From Actinomadura madurae (GTDB lineage Bacteria > Actinomycetota > Actinomycetes > Streptosporangiales > Streptosporangiaceae): DNA of 64,000 nt. Numbering within the stretch: the stretch's first letter is position 1; every line of letters begins with the position of its first letter. The notes under the pieces are model-generated. The model saw only the letters and a program-made list of their open reading frames with translations. It was not told where the DNA came from and did not search any database. This document shows, one piece after another, positions 33,194 through 41,697 of this stretch. The stretch is from the NCBI RefSeq assembly GCF_900115095.1, contig NZ_FOVH01000015.1, positions 149,963 through 213,962 of the forward strand. The letters run 5' to 3'. A program made the translations under genes and the position numbers.

Positions 33194-35238
33194 AGCGGCG
33201 CACCGTACTGAAGATCGCCCTCGGAGGCGCCGGAGCGACCGCCCTCCCCGCCGGGGTCATGACCGCCACCCCCGCGAGCGCCGCCGACGTCGTCGGGGTA
33301 GGCGACACCACCATCACCCTGGAGTTCGACGACGAGCTGCGCAGCCGGGTGGCCCTGAAGGACGTCGGCATCACGCGCTTCGACGCCGGTGAAGCCCTCC
33401 TCCTGCAAGGCGGGGCCATCGAGGCGTTCGCCTACCGCGGACACCGGACCCGCAAGACCCGGCACCCCCGGCACGGCGCGGGCGTCCACGTGACCATCCA
33501 CGGCGACGCCGACAATGGCGTGCGGAAGACGGTCGAGCTGACCTCCTTCAAGCGCCTGCCCGGAATGATCCTGATGAAGGTGACCTACACCAACCGGTCG
33601 CGTACCGCGCTGAAGGTCACCGGATGGCGCAACGGAGCCCACGAACTCATCGAGAAACCCGGCGGCTTCTACACCTTCTCCGGCACCACCCACGAGGACC
33701 GCCGCGACTGGGTGCAACCAATGAAGGACGACTTCTTCCAGGAGAACTCCCTGGGAATGGACTCATCCGACTACGGCGGCGGAACACCCCTCGCAACCGT
33801 CTGGCGCCGCGGCGCGGGCCTCTCTGTCGGCCACGTCGAACCCGTAGCGAGAATCCTGAGCATGCCCGTCCGCAGAACAACCCGCGGAGCGAGCATCGCC
33901 ATCAAAGCCGAAACCGACCGCACCCTGAAACCGGGCCGGCACCTGACCACGGAAACCACATTCCTGACGGCAGCCCCGGGCGACCACTTCGTGCCCCTCC
34001 AACGCTACCGCGACTACATGGGCGACATTTCCCTGCGCGCCCCCGACGCCCCCGACTCGGCCTTCGAGCCCATCTGGTGCGCTTGGGGCTACGAGCGCGA
34101 CTTCACCGTCGACCAAGTCATCGGGACACTTCCCAAAGTGCGCGAGGTCGGCCTCCACTGGGCCGTCCTCGACGACGGCTGGCAGACCAACGAAGGCGAC
34201 TGGGACCTCAACCCCCAAAAGTTCCCGCAAGGCGAACCGGACATGCGAGCCTTCACCAAGCAGATCCGGGACGCGGGCCTGCGCCCCCGCCTCTGGTGGG
34301 CCCCACTGGCGGCGGACCCCGGAAGCAATCTGTTCACCGAACACCCCGACATGCTCCTGCTGGACCGCGACGGCAACAAGCAAGAAGTGACCTGGTGGGA
34401 CGCCTACACGCTGTGCCCCGCCTACCAGCCGACCGTCGACTACTTCGTCCGCCAAGCCAAGAAATTCATCGGCGACTGGGGCTACGAAGGCCTCAAAATC
34501 GACGGCCAGCACCTCAACGGCGTCACCCCCTGCTACAACCCGGCCCACCGGCACGCCCGGCCCGAAGAATCGACCGAAGGCGTGGCCCGCTTCTGGAAGG
34601 CGATCTACGAAGCCGCACATCAGGCGAACCCGAACGCCCTCATCGAACTGTGCCCCTGCGGCACGGCCTTCGCCTTCCACAACCTGCCGTACGTCGACCA
34701 GTACCCGGCGTCGGACCCGGAGTCGTCCTACCAGGTCCGGACCAAGGGCAAGACGATGAAGGCCCTGATGGGGCCGGGCAGCAGCTACGCCGGCGACCAC
34801 GTCGAACTCTCCGACGGAGGCGACGACTTCGCCTCCAGCTACGGCGTAGGAGCCGTCCTGTCGACCAAGTTCACCTACCCGCAGGACACCCCGGACGATC
34901 CAAACGCGCTAACCCCCGAACGGGAAGCCCTCTGGCGCAAATGGATCGCCCTCTACAAGAACAACATGCTCCCCACCGGCATCTACAGGGGCGACCTATA
35001 CGACATAGGCTTCGACAAGCCCGAAGCACACGTAATCGCCAAGGGCAGGACCCTCCACTACGCCTTCTACGCCCCCCAATGGAACGGCACAATAGAACTA
35101 CGAGGCCTGGGAAACGCCCGCTACCACCTAACCGACCCCTTCACCGGCAAGTCACTAGGCACAGCAGACGCCCGGAACAACAGGGTGAAACTAACCTTCA
35201 ACCAGTTCCAACTCCTAACCGCCACCCCAACCCCCTGA
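33190..35238 (+). CDS. Tat-exported GH36-like alpha-galactosidase / alpha-N-acetylgalactosaminidase
   Basis: 682 residues. The N-terminus MKRRTVLKIALGGAGATA is a twin-arginine signal, cleaved near residue 32 (ASA). A beta-sandwich domain (about 35-290) precedes a TIM barrel: FEPIWCAWGYERDF, HWAVLDDGWQTNEGDWDLNP, nucleophile Asp in YEGLKIDGQH and acid/base Asp in YPASDPESS, all as in clan GH-D. A C-terminal beta domain ends the protein. ATG 33190 overlaps the transporter stop. From about 33640 the gene changes codon habit: many A-ending codons (GAA, AAA, GGA, and CTA, ATA, CGA near the end) and few G on the coding strand, unlike its 5' part and neighbours. Confidence 0.82.
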   Translation: MKRRTVLKIALGGAGATALPAGVMTATPASAADVVGVGDTTITLEFDDELRSRVALKDVGITRFDAGEALLLQGGAIEAFAYRGHRTRKTRHPRHGAGVHVTIHGDADNGVRKTVELTSFKRLPGMILMKVTYTNRSRTALKVTGWRNGAHELIEKPGGFYTFSGTTHEDRRDWVQPMKDDFFQENSLGMDSSDYGGGTPLATVWRRGAGLSVGHVEPVARILSMPVRRTTRGASIAIKAETDRTLKPGRHLTTETTFLTAAPGDHFVPLQRYRDYMGDISLRAPDAPDSAFEPIWCAWGYERDFTVDQVIGTLPKVREVGLHWAVLDDGWQTNEGDWDLNPQKFPQGEPDMRAFTKQIRDAGLRPRLWWAPLAADPGSNLFTEHPDMLLLDRDGNKQEVTWWDAYTLCPAYQPTVDYFVRQAKKFIGDWGYEGLKIDGQHLNGVTPCYNPAHRHARPEESTEGVARFWKAIYEAAHQANPNALIELCPCGTAFAFHNLPYVDQYPASDPESSYQVRTKGKTMKALMGPGSSYAGDHVELSDGGDDFASSYGVGAVLSTKFTYPQDTPDDPNALTPEREALWRKWIALYKNNMLPTGIYRGDLYDIGFDKPEAHVIAKGRTLHYAFYAPQWNGTIELRGLGNARYHLTDPFTGKSLGTADARNNRVKLTFNQFQLLTATPTP

Positions 35239-35258
35239 CACCGCACAACCAAGACGCA

Positions 35259-35290
35259 GCGGGCGGGATGACCATTCCATTCCCGCCCGC
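35259..35290 (+). terminator. perfect hairpin terminator of the sugar operon
   Basis: GCGGGCGGGA, a twelve-base loop, then TCCCGCCCGC: ten-base perfect arms, 21 bases after the GH36 stop. Confidence 0.8.
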
Positions 35291-35363
35291 CGCGCCCCAC
35301 CGCCTCAGCAAGGCAAACGCCGCAACTCACGCCTTCGAGGATCGCTCCCACCGAAACAGGTGG

Positions 35364-35690
35364 CTACCAATGCCGCTTGACGGTCCCCTTGGTGGCGACA
35401 CGCGCCTTGGTAAGAGTGCGCAGCTTCGCCCGCCGGCTGCGCCGCTGCAGCCTGCTTTCGACCCAGTCCCCCAGCGGTAGACCAGGTTCCTTCCGCCACG
35501 TCTTCGGCCGCCGACGCGCCAGCCGCTCCTCGGCCTCCTCGGCCCTGTCGCGGTCGAGCGTGCCGGTAGCATCCCGAAGAACCCGCTGGAGACGATGCCG
35601 GTTGGCGCGATTAGGAAACCGCTTGTTCAGCCGTACCGCATTCCTGGACGTCTCGTCGTTCTCCGCGTAGGCATTGCGGCGGTCTGACGA
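35364..35690 (-). pseudogene. remnant reading frame, Arg/Lys-rich, no start codon
   Basis: An open minus-strand frame of about 108 codons (NAYAENDETSRNAVRLNKRF, then EEAEERLARRRPKTWRKEPG, ending KGTVKRHW) begins right after a stop and has no usable start codon. Its composition looks protein-like (basic, coiled). I do not recognise it; it is probably the 3' part of a lost gene. The remaining bases between the GH36 terminator and this frame show nothing. Confidence 0.35.
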
Positions 35691-35693
35691 GGC

Positions 35694-36149
35694 TCAAACC
35701 AGTTGAGGGATGACCAGTCCCCAGACCACGACCATCATCCAGCCGAGCGCGGCTCCGGCGATCGCCAACCCGATGCCGGGCTGGCCGGAGCGGCGCACCC
35801 GCGCCCACGCCACGTGCCCGAGAAGGATCGCCGGGATAGAGGTGACGCCGCAAGTGATCGGTCCGAACAGTCCGAGCACCAGTGCCCGGATCGCAGCATG
35901 GTTATGGGACGTCCAGGCGCCTGGGATGCCGTGGATGAACGAGGGCGGCCAGACGGGTCCGTAACCCTCAGAGCGCGGCCGCGCTTCTCGGCTGGCGGCC
36001 TCCCGGTACCACCATTCAGCCTCGGCGAACCGCCGCTCACCCTCAAGCACCGCCGCGTAGTCGCGCGTCGCGTCCGGGTCACCGCCCAACGCGGCCTCCT
36101 GCCGCGGCTCCAAGCGTCCCACCACAGCGTTCCCCTCATAAAGCCTCAC
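35694..36149 (-). CDS. DUF4190-type membrane protein with N-terminal TPR-like segment
   Basis: About 151 residues from GTG 36149. Residues 15-50 resemble a Sel1/TPR unit (RDYAAVLEGERRFAEAEWWYREAA). The C-terminal half has two hydrophobic helices around VTSIPAILLGHVAWARVRRSGQPGIGLAIAGAALGW, which is the DUF4190 signature. Function unknown. The ribosome binding site is poor, so the start is uncertain; the frame is open farther upstream. Confidence 0.55.
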   Translation of the reverse strand: MRLYEGNAVVGRLEPRQEAALGGDPDATRDYAAVLEGERRFAEAEWWYREAASREARPRSEGYGPVWPPSFIHGIPGAWTSHNHAAIRALVLGLFGPITCGVTSIPAILLGHVAWARVRRSGQPGIGLAIAGAALGWMMVVVWGLVIPQLV

Positions 36150-36483
36150 GCCAGGCTGACGGGGCAAGCAATGATCAACCCCGAGCGGTCGAGCCAGATC
36201 ACGGATGTGAATGCGAGGGCCAACGAGGTCCGTTCCTCGACCGGGGGATTGCCGAGCAGCCTCCGGCACACCCAGATCGTAGGGTCGATGGTGCTGGACT
36301 TCTGCAGCTCGAGATCGGTGAGCAGCGCACCGACCTCCAACCACCCGTCCACCAGGTACGCGCGTCGAGGTGTTCGGTGGCAATAGCAACGAACCGGGGG
36401 AGTGCGCTGATCGATATGCGCGCGAGCCGCTTTGTGACGCTGTGGGGGGGTTGCGGCAAACGGCGGCGGGTGCCTTTGCGGCG
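36150..36483. other. gap with only degenerate coding traces
   Basis: A minus-strand frame here reads YLVDGWLEVGALLTDLELQKSS and ALAFTSVIWLDRSGLII, which looks like a worn protein, but it overlaps the DUF4190 gene start and its N-terminal part is compositionally unlike protein. No promoter or RNA is clear. It is probably a decayed gene. Confidence 0.3.
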
Positions 36484-37131
36484 TCAGATGCGGCCGGTCT
36501 CGTGGGCCCACATGGCGACCTCGACGCGGTTTCGGGCGCCGAGCTTTCGCATGAGGCTGGCGAGGTGGGCTTTGACGGTGCTTGGGGTGATATGGAGCTC
36601 GCTGGCGATCTCATTGTTGGTGCGGCCTTGGGCTACAGGCACGAGGACTTCCTCCTCGCGGGCGGTGAGCGGTTCTATCGGCTGCCTCGGTGGTGGGGTC
36701 TGTGCGTGGGCGAACGCTGCGAGTAGTCGGACAGTCACGCTGGGTGCGATCAGTGCGTCTCCGTCGGCGGCGGCGTGGATGGCCTGGGTCAGCAGGGCGG
36801 GTCCGGCGTCCTTGAGTAGGAACCCGCGGGCGCCGGCTTTGAGCGCCCCGTGGACATAATCGTCGAGGTCGAAGGTGGTGATGACCACGATCGGCAGGGG
36901 ATCGGTGACGTCGGGGCCGGCGAGGCGTCGGGTGGCTTCGATGCCGTCCATCAGCGGCATTCGGATGTCGAACAGGCCGACGTCGGGGCGCAGCTGGAGC
37001 GCCAGGCGGACTGCCTCGCGTCCGTCGGCGGCCGCGCCGACCACTTCGATGTCGGGTTGGGCGTCGAGCAGCATGGTCAGCCCGGTGCGCACGATGGGCT
37101 GGTCGTCGGCGATGAGGACCCTGATGCTCAT
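36484..37131 (-). CDS. NarL/LuxR-family response regulator
   Basis: 215 residues. The receiver domain (1-120) has phospho-acceptor Asp in VGLFDIRMPLMDG, the acidic pair in IADDQP and Lys in LLKDAG. The LuxR helix-turn-helix (about 148-212: LTAREEEVLVPVAQGRTNNEIASELHITPSTVKAHL) binds DNA. It overlaps the upstream histidine kinase gene by four bases, forming a two-component pair whose target is not visible. Confidence 0.93.
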   Translation of the reverse strand: MSIRVLIADDQPIVRTGLTMLLDAQPDIEVVGAAADGREAVRLALQLRPDVGLFDIRMPLMDGIEATRRLAGPDVTDPLPIVVITTFDLDDYVHGALKAGARGFLLKDAGPALLTQAIHAAADGDALIAPSVTVRLLAAFAHAQTPPPRQPIEPLTAREEEVLVPVAQGRTNNEIASELHITPSTVKAHLASLMRKLGARNRVEVAMWAHETGRI

Positions 37132-38279
37132 CGTGGTGTCCCGGTTCGAGGCAGGACCGCCTCTACCCGCCAGCCCCGCTCGGCGGTGGGGCCTGCGTGG
37201 AAGGTGCCGCCGAGCAGTGAGGCGCGTTCCCGCATGCCCACCAGGCCGTAGCCTGCTGGGGCGCGGCCGCCGGCGGCGGAGCCGTCGTCGTCGATGGTCA
37301 GCCGTACCTGGTCGGCGTCGCCTGTGACGGCGACGGTGACCTGGGTCGCGTGACGGGCGTGCCGTCGAGCGTTGGTGATGGACTCCTGGGCCAGGCGGTA
37401 GATCGCGGCCCCGACCGCCGGGCTGAGGTCGTCGAACTCTCCGAATAGCGTCACCTTGACGCAGGGACGCGTCCGGCCATCGGTGGCGAGCTGCTCGACC
37501 TCGGCCACGCCGGGCTGCGGCGCGAACTCGGTGTCCTGTGTGGCGCGGAGCACGCCGACGATGGCGCGCAGCTCGGTGAGGGTGCGGGTCGCTGCGTCCT
37601 CGATGACGGCCAGGGCCTCGATGGCACGCTCGGGGTGGGAGGCCGCGACGGCACGTCCTGCTTGGGCCTGGATGGCGATGCCCGAGACGTGGTGGGCGAC
37701 GGTGTCGTGGAGTTCACGAGCGAGCTGTTCGCGTTCGCGGGCCTTGGCGTGGTCGATGTCGCGGATGCGGATCTTCGTGCGATAGCGGATCGCGGTGCCG
37801 AGCGCGGCGGCGGACAGGAAGAACGCGTATCCCGCGACCACCTCCGCCAGGCTGGTGGGGTCGGCGCCGAGGGTGGTGATGACAGCCAGCCAGAGCACGA
37901 TGACGCCGAGGCCGCTTGCGGCTTCCCGGCCAGAGCCCCACCGGAACAAGGCGTAGGCCAGGATCAGCACCGCGATGCTGCTGTTCAGCAGGGCGCCTTG
38001 CGACCCGGTGAGGATTCTGACGATGTCGACGATCGTCAACGTGCCGAAGGAGACCGCAACCGCGACGAGCGGGTGCGTGCGTCGCCACAGCAGGGGGCCG
38101 AGGACCGCGAGCACCGCGAGTAGCAGCAGCGGGCGTGGCGCCAGGTCCTGGCGAAGCACCGCTTCCACCACCGACCAGCAGATCAGTACTGCGACCAAGG
38201 CCCAGTCCCGCGGCCCCAGCTCCGGGGCATTCATGGGTCGAGGTTCGGCCCACAGCGAGCGGAGTGCGTTGGTGGCCAT
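37128..38279 (-). CDS. NarL-type sensor histidine kinase
   Basis: Up to 383 residues (ATG 38279; ATG 38234 is also plausible and closer to family length). Four or five membrane helices (about 25-160) are followed by a HisKA_3 dimerisation domain with the phospho-accepting His in RELHDTVAHHVSGIA and an HATPase_c domain (AQESITNARRHA, GYGLVGMRERASLLGG). The sensory part is membrane-embedded with no large outside loop, as in LiaS/DesK-type envelope sensors. Divergent from a DUF6326 gene. Confidence 0.9.
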   Translation of the reverse strand: MATNALRSLWAEPRPMNAPELGPRDWALVAVLICWSVVEAVLRQDLAPRPLLLLAVLAVLGPLLWRRTHPLVAVAVSFGTLTIVDIVRILTGSQGALLNSSIAVLILAYALFRWGSGREAASGLGVIVLWLAVITTLGADPTSLAEVVAGYAFFLSAAALGTAIRYRTKIRIRDIDHAKAREREQLARELHDTVAHHVSGIAIQAQAGRAVAASHPERAIEALAVIEDAATRTLTELRAIVGVLRATQDTEFAPQPGVAEVEQLATDGRTRPCVKVTLFGEFDDLSPAVGAAIYRLAQESITNARRHARHATQVTVAVTGDADQVRLTIDDDGSAAGGRAPAGYGLVGMRERASLLGGTFHAGPTAERGWRVEAVLPRTGTPR

Positions 38280-38440
38280 CTGATCAGCCTAGGCAGCCCG
38301 CGTGCTCGGTGTATTCGCCGAAAGTACAAGAGCCCGGCTGTGCCAACGGCCAGGTCGAATAAGGCTCCGCGGCTGATGTGCCCGCCGCCGGCGTCCGTGA
38401 AGGTGAAAGCACCCACCCGATCAAGCCAGGGAGCATTGTG

Positions 38441-38965
38441 ATGAGAACGCCTCAATCCCACGCCGCACCAGGGAATCCGCCGTCCCCGAGCACGCTGGAA
38501 GATCTGCGCATGCCCGTGCAGGCCAAGCTCGCAGCGGCATGGACCAGCTTCATGTTCCTCTACATCTACGTCGACTACCTCGCCCTGTACAAGCCCGGCT
38601 TCCTCGACGACCTCCTGGCCGGCAGCGTCCACGAGTTCGACACCGGCCCGACCTTCGTCGCCATCGCGCTCACGCTCATGGCCATCCCGATCCTCATGAT
38701 CCTGCTCTCCGCGACACTGCCCGCCGGTGTCAACCGCACCATCAACCTCGTCGTCGCAACGCTCTACATCCCCGTCTCGATGTTCAACGCGGCAGGGGAG
38801 ACCTGGACCTACTCCTACTTCTACGGCCTGTCCATCGGACTCGAGGTGCTGCTCCTGGCCTTCATCCTGCGCTCCGCCTGGACCTGGCCACGCCGCATCG
38901 CATCACCGGCGACCCTGGCAGCCGGCCTCGACAGCGAGCCACCCCGCAGGCCGCAGCAGGCATGA
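38441..38965 (+). CDS. DUF6326-family membrane protein
   Basis: 174 residues with four transmembrane helices and the family opening LEDLRMPVQAKLAAAWTSFMFLYIYVDYLALYKPGFL. GGGAG precedes the start (ATG 38441, or GTG 38438). Function unknown; it is divergent from the two-component pair and could be its target. Confidence 0.75.
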   Translation: MRTPQSHAAPGNPPSPSTLEDLRMPVQAKLAAAWTSFMFLYIYVDYLALYKPGFLDDLLAGSVHEFDTGPTFVAIALTLMAIPILMILLSATLPAGVNRTINLVVATLYIPVSMFNAAGETWTYSYFYGLSIGLEVLLLAFILRSAWTWPRRIASPATLAAGLDSEPPRRPQQA

Positions 38966-39084
38966 CCGCCCGCCCCGCACCCGACCATCCTTCGCTCGCG
39001 CCACCCGCGGGCACAATCCATTCAGCGAAGATCAAGCCAGCTCAACCCCACAGGTCACGCCCCACCCTGAATGGACACAATTCG

Positions 39085-39420
39085 GGGCCAGTTCCGGTCT
39101 GTCGGGTCTTGGGCCTATGCCCGGGCACCTACTACGGCCACGAATGCCGACCGCCTCGACCCGGAACCCGCCGAGATGCCGTGTTGACCGAGCGGATCCA
39201 ATTCGTCCACCAAGCCAACTACGGCGTCTCCGGTGCTCGCCGGGTGCACCAGCAGGTACGTCGGCAGGGCCGGCAAGTGACGCGGTGCACGATGGGACGG
39301 CTGATGCGCCAGCAGGTTTGAAACGCGCGCGCCGTGGAGTTAAGCGCCGCACTACGGTGCCAGATGAGACGGCACCGCGGCCGCCGGGCCTGGTCAACCG
39401 GCCATTCGTCGCGGATCGGC
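39085..39420 (+). pseudogene. IS3-type OrfB transposase remnant, frameshifted
   Basis: The frame reads CRVLGLCPGTYYGHECRPP, then IQFVHQANYGVSGARRVHQQVRRQG and TMGRLMRQQV, the N-terminal HTH_21 part of an IS3 OrfB. After a stop at about 39321 the expected continuation (LKRARRGVKRRTTVPDETAPRPPGLVNRPF) lies in another frame and ends near 39420. The catalytic domain is missing. Confidence 0.75.
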
Positions 39421-39790
39421 ACGACCGCGCGATTCCGGCAGACGATCCCGATGCCCGGGGTCTCGCGCAGCCACACGGTGAAGGCATCGGACCCGCGGTC
39501 GGGCAGGACATCGACTCGCCAGCGGGCCTCGGCGTCGATCGACGCTGTTGCGTAGGAGCGGGAGCGCCGCAGAGAGAAATCGTCTGCGCCCAGCACCCGC
39601 GGGATCGCCACCGTTGGAACAGGGGCCGTATCGCAGTGTGCCGCGACGCCGGCACACCCAGAGCCGAGAGCACACGGGAACCAGCCCGACTCGCCACTCT
39701 CGCGCCACCGCCCCGACCCGCACAGGCAGCCGGGCAGTTCGCCGCTTATAACGCTCCAGCACCCCGGCCACCTGTTCCGGGAAGGCCGCC
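39400..39790 (-). pseudogene. ISL3-type transposase remnant, multiply frameshifted
   Basis: Minus-strand pieces in different frames read VLERYKRRTARLPVRVGAVARE, then ASRAGSRVLSALGVPASRHTAIRPL, then PRVLGADDFSLRRSRSYATASID and VDVLPDRGSDAFTVWLRETPGIGIVCRNRA, in the order of an ISL3 transposase from its central DNA-binding part to the first catalytic Asp region. It abuts the IS3 remnant and lacks both ends. Confidence 0.7.
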
Positions 39791-40080
39791 GAGAGTACCG
39801 CCAGCTGCGCCGGGCGGGGCGGCGTACCTACGCAACCGGCCGATCGCCAGGCAGACCGGCAGACCGGCCACGGTACGCCTGCACTACGCAGGGACGTGGA
39901 CGGTCTCGCGTCGAATGGGAGGCGGACGCAGGTGCGTCTCCGGTAACGACCTCGTGTCCGAGGTGAGGGCTACGTCACGAAGCCGTGACCGCGGCGGTGC
40001 GGCCGGGGTGTGACGTTTGGGTGGTCGCGCGTGCCATCTGGTGTCGGGTGGGCTTGGTGGCGATGTGGTGGCAAATGATT
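39791..40080. other. gap without recognisable features
   Basis: GC-rich sequence between the ISL3 remnant and the tRNA-Ala terminator. I see no gene, RNA or repeat that I can support. Confidence 0.5.
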
Positions 40081-40116
40081 AGAGGCCGGTTTGGGATTTC
40101 TCCTGAACCGGCCTCT
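40081..40116 (-). terminator. hairpin terminator after tRNA-Ala
   Basis: AGAGGCCGGTT and AACCGGCCTCT form an eleven-base perfect stem with a fourteen-base loop, 18 bases from the tRNA 3' end. Confidence 0.7.
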
Positions 40117-40133
40117 TGCCTGGGATGTCTCGG

Positions 40134-40207
40134 TGGAGCTGAGGGGATTTGAACCCCTGACCCCCTCGATGCGAACGAGGTGCGCTACCGGACTGCGCTA
40201 CAGCCCC
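40134..40207 (-). tRNA. tRNA-Ala (anticodon CGC)
   Basis: A 74-base minus-strand cloverleaf: acceptor GGGGCTG/CAGCTCC with one G-U pair, anticodon stem CTCG/CGAG around TTCGCAT, T arm GGGTTCAAATCCC, discriminator A. CCA is not encoded. Confidence 0.93.
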
Positions 40208-40254
40208 GAGGACTCCGTAAGGTTAGCAAACATCGTGGGGTGCTCGCGCATCCG

Positions 40255-40779
40255 TTATTCGCCGACGGCGCGGCGGTCGTCGGCGTACTGGTCGAAGACC
40301 TCGTCGGGGGCGGGGAGCTCGATGACCTCGGCGGCTTCGGTGGCCTCGGCGGCGCGGCGGGCCTGGTCGGCGCGGGCGCGGGCCGCGGCGCGGGCCCGTG
40401 CGGCGGCGGCCTGGCGGCGGGCGGTGTCCATGCCGACGGCCACGCGGAGCAGGGCGAGGTGGCCCGCCAGCAGCAGGGCCGGGGGCGCGGTGATCCACCA
40501 GGGCGCGACGCCGGACGCGGCGACGGCGACGGCGGTGAGGACCAGGGCCGTGAGGCCCGTGGTGCGGCGGCGGCGCCGGGCGATCACGGTGGCGCGGCTC
40601 ACCGGGCGGCGGGGCTCCGGGGCCTCCTCTTCCTCGTCGTCCTCGGCGACGGACTCGTCGGGACGCTTGTGGAGGAGACGGGAGATGCCGGTCGCCTCGG
40701 TGTCGCGGCGCAGCCACATGGGTACGAGGACGACGGCCCAGACGGCGACGATCGCGAGATAGAGGACGGCGCTGCTCAT
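40255..40779 (-). CDS. SepX/GlpR-like membrane protein
   Basis: About 174 residues from ATG 40779, with GGTGGGG before it. An N-terminal helix (VLYLAIVAVWAVVLVPMWLRRD) matches the SepX/GlpR divisome proteins of actinobacteria. Two further helices lie at about 75-115, then an Ala/Arg-rich helix and an acidic tail. SepX stabilises FtsZ rings in Streptomyces; the assignment rests on the N-terminal motif and on the neighbouring GNAT gene. Confidence 0.65.
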   Translation of the reverse strand: MSSAVLYLAIVAVWAVVLVPMWLRRDTEATGISRLLHKRPDESVAEDDEEEEAPEPRRPVSRATVIARRRRRTTGLTALVLTAVAVAASGVAPWWITAPPALLLAGHLALLRVAVGMDTARRQAAAARARAAARARADQARRAAEATEAAEVIELPAPDEVFDQYADDRRAVGE

Positions 40780-40994
40780 CGGCCCCACCGCCCCAGGGCA
40801 CGCTCAGGAGGCGGGCCGACTTTCGGCGCGCGAACGTGCAATGGGAGCAGGGTCACGCCCCGCACGGTACGAGGGGGTGTCAGAGGTTGACGAGCATAAG
40901 GGGCGGTGTGTCGCGAGATCGATCTCGCCGTTACTCTCCGTTTGCCGGGCCTTCTCGAACGGAGGATTCTTACGGCCGGAAAGTCACGTCCGGC

Positions 40995-41624
40995 TCAGGT
41001 GTGCCGGGGAAATGCCTGTTTACGGTCGGCGAGCCAGCGGGCGCGCAGGCCGCCGGGGACGTCCTCGACGGTGAGGGCATAGCAGATGTGGTCGCGCCAG
41101 GCGCCGTCGATGTGCAGATGGCGGCGCCGAATTCCCTCTTCCCGGAATCCGAGCTTTTCGACGACGCGGCGGGACGCGGTGTTCTCCGGGCGGATATTCG
41201 CCTCCAGCCGGTGCAGGCCGACGGTGAAGAAACAGTGGTCGACGGCGAGGGCGACCGCGGTGGGAATGACGCCGCGTCCGGCGACGCGCTTGTCGACCCA
41301 GTAGCCGATCTGGGCGGAACGGGCCGAGCCCCAGACGATCGCGCCGATGGTGAGCTGGCCGGCGAAGTCGTCCTCGTGGGTGACGACCCACGGCAGCGCG
41401 AGGCCCTGGCGGGCCTCGCGGCGCATCGTGTGCACCATGCTGAGGTACGGACCGAGGCCGCTGCGGAACAGCGGGGTCTCGGGGTTCGTCGGCTCCCAGG
41501 GGCGGAGCCAGTCGGCGTTGCGGACCCGCAGCTCGCGCCAGACGGCGGCGTCGCGATGCCGCAGCGGGCGCAGCCCGACAGGGCCTTCGGTCAGGGTGAC
41601 CGGCCATCCCCGCAAACGTTCCAC
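40995..41624 (-). CDS. GNAT N-acetyltransferase (RimJ-like)
   Basis: 209 residues with the GNAT fold: substrate arm VGLRPLRHRDAAVWRELR, acetyl-CoA region YWVDKRVAGRGVIPTAVALAVD, and LEANIRPENTASRRVVEKLGFREEGIRRRHLHIDGAWRDHICYAL typical of RimJ/RimL. Start GTG 41624. In many actinobacteria it neighbours sepX and the galU-moeA-moaC-mogA genes (recalled synteny). Confidence 0.85.
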   Translation of the reverse strand: MERLRGWPVTLTEGPVGLRPLRHRDAAVWRELRVRNADWLRPWEPTNPETPLFRSGLGPYLSMVHTMRREARQGLALPWVVTHEDDFAGQLTIGAIVWGSARSAQIGYWVDKRVAGRGVIPTAVALAVDHCFFTVGLHRLEANIRPENTASRRVVEKLGFREEGIRRRHLHIDGAWRDHICYALTVEDVPGGLRARWLADRKQAFPRHT

Positions 41625-41697
41625 GGTTCCATGATTCCCTGGTCGGACGTGTGGACGCCATTGATTGCCACCGAGAATTCGGGCACGCGGGACGTCC

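Noticed and set aside
36146..36511. 121-codon minus-strand frame as a gene
   Set aside because: Its first half is His/Pro/Arg-rich with no start site, and it overlaps the DUF4190 start; at most a decayed remnant.
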